Shown here piece by piece: positions 61,959 through 64,000 of a stretch of DNA of 64,000 nt; position 1 is the first letter of the stretch; each line of letters starts with the position of its first letter. The stretch spans positions 1-64,000 of the forward strand of contig JAPXLV010000003.1 of NCBI GenBank assembly GCA_033809355.1, given 5' to 3'. This DNA is from T3Sed10-213 sp012519365. GTDB lineage: Bacteria > Planctomycetota > Phycisphaerae > Sedimentisphaerales > Anaerohalosphaeraceae. The notes under the pieces are model-generated. The model saw only the letters and a list, made by a program, of their open reading frames with translations, did not search any database and was not told where the DNA came from. The position numbers were made by a program, and so were the translations under genes.

Positions 61959-63395
61959 ATGCAACGCGTGTCGAAACACACCAAATACCAGCTCACTGCG
62001 ACCGTTGTTACGGCAGTGAGCTTTTTTTGTATCTGCACCGCACCGGCATTGGTCGAATCGGTCGGCCCTAACGGCTCAAACGCACGAATCGTTCAGCAGC
62101 AGGGATTAACCGGCAAAGGAATCCATATTGCGATGCTCTCATCCGGCAATGCACGCGACAGCCATGAGGCATTTGTCGTCTCTGAGACCCAACGGGCGGT
62201 TCTTAACTATGATTATACCGGCAAAGGGACATCGGCCGCTTCCCATGATACGCAAGTGGCCGGCATCATCGTGTCACAAGGCGGCCCAAAATGTCCCGCC
62301 TGCATCGGTGTCGCACCGGGTGCTCGTCTGCACAGCGCCCGCATTTCCGACGGCGGCCTGTCACCCTACACCATCGATCGCGCCCTGAACGACCTGATTG
62401 TCAACAAAGGCTGCCGCATCGTGGTAACCGGTGTGCAGATCCCGGCCACTGTTGTTGCGCCTGACGGGACCTCGGTCTGGAGCAACATATACGATCATTA
62501 TGCCGAACATTACGATGTATTATTTGCCAACGCCGCGGGGAACAGCGATTCGACCATCACCATCTTCGGCGACAGTTACAACGGCATCACCACCGGCGGA
62601 CTGGCACTGGACGACCAAGGCTGCTATCGCATCGTTGGTTCGATTTCCAACGCTGGCCCCACCCTGGACGGCCGACGCAAGCCGGAACTGACCGCCCCGG
62701 CACAACGACAAATGATACCCAATGCCGCCGGCGATTCCGCCTGGTCGGCGGCCGGCTCGGCCCGCGGCGAAACCAGTTTTTCCGCCCCCCATACTGCCGG
62801 CGCTGCGGCCCTGCTGATGGAATGGGCCCTCCAGACCGCCACCCCTGATGACGATAAAAGTCTGACCATCAAGGCCGTCTTAGTCAACACCGCCGATCCA
62901 AACGTATTGGACAAATCAAAAAAACCGACCGACCCCGATACTGTGGTATGGCATTCGCAGCGCGGCTATGGACGCTTGGATGTCGGCCATGCCCTGAAAC
63001 TACTCAAGGCCGAACGTGTCCGGCCGGCCGCTCCAATCCAGAACGCCGCTGGCTGGGCCTATGAAACACTCGGTTTTTATGGCCGTCACCAGTACGTGTT
63101 TAACGGGCGAAAAAACCTGCAACTTGACATAACTGTCACTTGGCACCGCAAATTAACGCGCTACTCGGCGATCTCCTATGTGCAAGAGGCCCCTCGCTTT
63201 AACCTGAAAGTGGACATTAAATCCCCTAACGGAAAAATCTTGTTCTCGGAGTACGACGCCAACAACACTCTCCGCAAAGCTCGTCTTGTCCTGCCCGAAG
63301 ACGGCCTCTACACCCTCGAGATCCGAAACCGCGTCTATCAGCAAGACCGCTCCTATGCCATGGCCTTTGAATTGACTGAACCGCGTACCGAGTAA
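61959..63395 (+). CDS. Subtilase-like (S8) secreted protein with degenerate catalytic triad
   Basis: 478 residues. Signal peptide (about 1-31, ending FFCICTAPA), S8 fold (about 45-360) and a C-terminal beta-sandwich like the P-domain/pre-peptidase type (about 375-478; LKVDIKSPNGKILFSE ... DGLYTLEIRN). Catalytic His96 (SHDTQVAGI), the oxyanion asparagine (NAAGN) and Ser273 (GETSFSAPHTAG) are present. The aspartate motif, normally DTG, reads LSSG, with Ser61 where the aspartate should be; Asp67 is six residues away. It may be inactive or use another acid. ATG 61959 gives the proper signal peptide; a TTG 18 bases upstream is possible. Confidence 0.82.
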   Translation: MQRVSKHTKYQLTATVVTAVSFFCICTAPALVESVGPNGSNARIVQQQGLTGKGIHIAMLSSGNARDSHEAFVVSETQRAVLNYDYTGKGTSAASHDTQVAGIIVSQGGPKCPACIGVAPGARLHSARISDGGLSPYTIDRALNDLIVNKGCRIVVTGVQIPATVVAPDGTSVWSNIYDHYAEHYDVLFANAAGNSDSTITIFGDSYNGITTGGLALDDQGCYRIVGSISNAGPTLDGRRKPELTAPAQRQMIPNAAGDSAWSAAGSARGETSFSAPHTAGAAALLMEWALQTATPDDDKSLTIKAVLVNTADPNVLDKSKKPTDPDTVVWHSQRGYGRLDVGHALKLLKAERVRPAAPIQNAAGWAYETLGFYGRHQYVFNGRKNLQLDITVTWHRKLTRYSAISYVQEAPRFNLKVDIKSPNGKILFSEYDANNTLRKARLVLPEDGLYTLEIRNRVYQQDRSYAMAFELTEPRTE

Positions 63396-63458
63396 GGACA
63401 CACAAAAGACAGTATCAGCCAAACTGAATCCCGCATTAAATACCCTAATAGTTTTGCG

Positions 63459-63487
63459 TTGCTATTTTGTTCTTTTTTCTTTATAGT
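63459..63487 (+). promoter_or_regulatory. Sigma-70 type promoter of glmS
   Basis: TTGCTA (63459) and TATAGT (63482) are separated by exactly 17 bases, 78 bases upstream of the glmS start. Confidence 0.6.
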
Positions 63488-63565
63488 GCGACTCATTATG
63501 ACGATATACAGCGTGGCGGCAACTTCGCATTTTTTATTTAATTTATTGCTGATAAAGGATTTATT

Positions 63566-64000
63566 ATGTGTGGCATTGTGGCATATTTTGGGCGCAAACC
63601 GGCACAGCCGATTCTTATCGAAGGCCTTAAACGTCTTGAATATCGCGGTTACGACTCAGCGGGCATCGCGCTTTTAGAGAAGGATAGGTTTTCGATTTAC
63701 AAAACCCCGGGGCGTATCTCCAATCTGGAAGAGACCCTGCCGACCCCCCCCGCACCGGGCGGTCTTGGGCATCGGCCACACCCGCTGGGCCACACACGGC
63801 AAACCCAGCACTGCCAATGCACATCCCCACGTGGACTACACTGGTAAAATCGCCCTCGTGCATAACGGCATTATTGAAAACTACGCTACGCTGAAAAAAT
63901 GGCTCATCAAAGAAGGCTGCACCTTCAAAAGCGAAACCGATACCGAAGTGGCCGCCAACCTTATCGGCTACTTTTACAGCAAAAATCGCAGTCGTGACGG
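63566..64000 (+). CDS. glmS: Glutamine-fructose-6-phosphate aminotransferase, N-terminal part, frameshifted and cut by the window end
   Basis: Makes glucosamine-6-phosphate from fructose-6-phosphate and glutamine, the entry to cell-wall amino sugars. The start reads MCGIVAYFGRKPAQP with nucleophile Cys2, then GLKRLEYRGYDSAGIALLE. After GRISNLEETLP the frame is lost at a run of eight C (63744-63751) and meets a stop at 63845. Removing one C restores the family sequence: VLGIGHTRWATHGKPSTANA, GKIALVHNGIIENY and SETDTEVAANLIG up to the window end. This is most likely a sequencing error in the homopolymer, as the gene is normally essential; a true mutation cannot be excluded. AAGGA precedes the ATG. 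It acts in the opposite direction to the nagB fusion at 49258. Confidence 0.9.

Overview
This 64-kb window looks like a chromosomal segment of an anaerobic or facultative planctomycete, most likely of the Phycisphaerae/Sedimentisphaerales type. The evidence is typical of that group: two proteins with PEP-CTERM tails, two secretin-style pseudopilins (one with a clear H-X9-DG end), many secreted LamG/immunoglobulin-like proteins ending in a single dockerin-like EF-hand repeat, and an oxygen-sensitive glycyl radical enzyme. The taxonomic assignment is an inference. No rRNA, tRNA, CRISPR array or insertion sequence was recognised.

Layout. 1-3.3 kb (+): end of a glycyl-radical activase and a hydroxyproline dehydratase (HypD). 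3.4-53 kb is almost entirely on the minus strand and is a host-glycoprotein utilisation region. It contains: (i) two LamG proteins (3.4-8.1 kb) under an AraC-type promoter; (ii) a pseudopilin plus a sulfatase (8.6-11.1 kb) under a second copy of that promoter; (iii) a sialic acid block (11.5-21.3 kb) with a Kelch mutarotase fused to a Na+ symporter, GH20, N-acetylneuraminate lyase, GlcNAc 2-epimerase and sialidase; (iv) three LamG proteins and two PEP-CTERM proteins (21.4-29.2 kb); (v) a pseudopilin and a GntR regulator (29.3-30.9 kb); (vi) GH2 beta-galactosidase and a multidomain metzincin protease (31.3-38.6 kb); (vii) threonine catabolism by Kbl and Tdh (38.8-41.0 kb); (viii) a tightly packed HexNAc operon (41.1-53.0 kb) with a CBM9-like protein, a Na+ symporter, a UDP-sugar 4-epimerase, a NahK-like kinase, GH20, a sugar-1-P nucleotidyltransferase, NagB-PIG-L and GH109, divergent from its probable AraC regulator. 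54-64 kb is housekeeping: polA, dnaA, a DJ-1 protein, an MlaE-type permease, a B12-binding-like protein, PTS EIIA, a subtilase-like protein and the start of glmS, which carries a frameshift.

How the genes fit together. The enzymes read as a disassembly line for sialylated and sulfated O-glycoproteins such as mucin. Sialidase and sulfatase remove caps, GH2 removes beta-galactose, the GH20s remove beta-HexNAc, GH109 removes the alpha-GalNAc attached to Ser/Thr, and the metalloprotease could cut the backbone. Sialic acid goes through NanA and AGE to GlcNAc. HexNAc can be phosphorylated at C1, nucleotide-activated and epimerised, or deaminated by NagB. Tdh and Kbl would use the threonine that is abundant in mucin backbones, and HypD could use hydroxyproline from collagen-like protein.

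The most notable finding is a shared promoter architecture at three places (8336-8404, 11227-11294, 53100-53168). Each has two direct half-sites with a CGTAA core exactly 21 bp apart and a -10 hexamer 29-30 bp from the conserved ACGTAA, always oriented toward a minus-strand operon. One copy lies just upstream of the AraC-family gene itself. This defines a probable local regulon that joins the HexNAc operon, the sulfatase/pseudopilin pair and the LamG pair.
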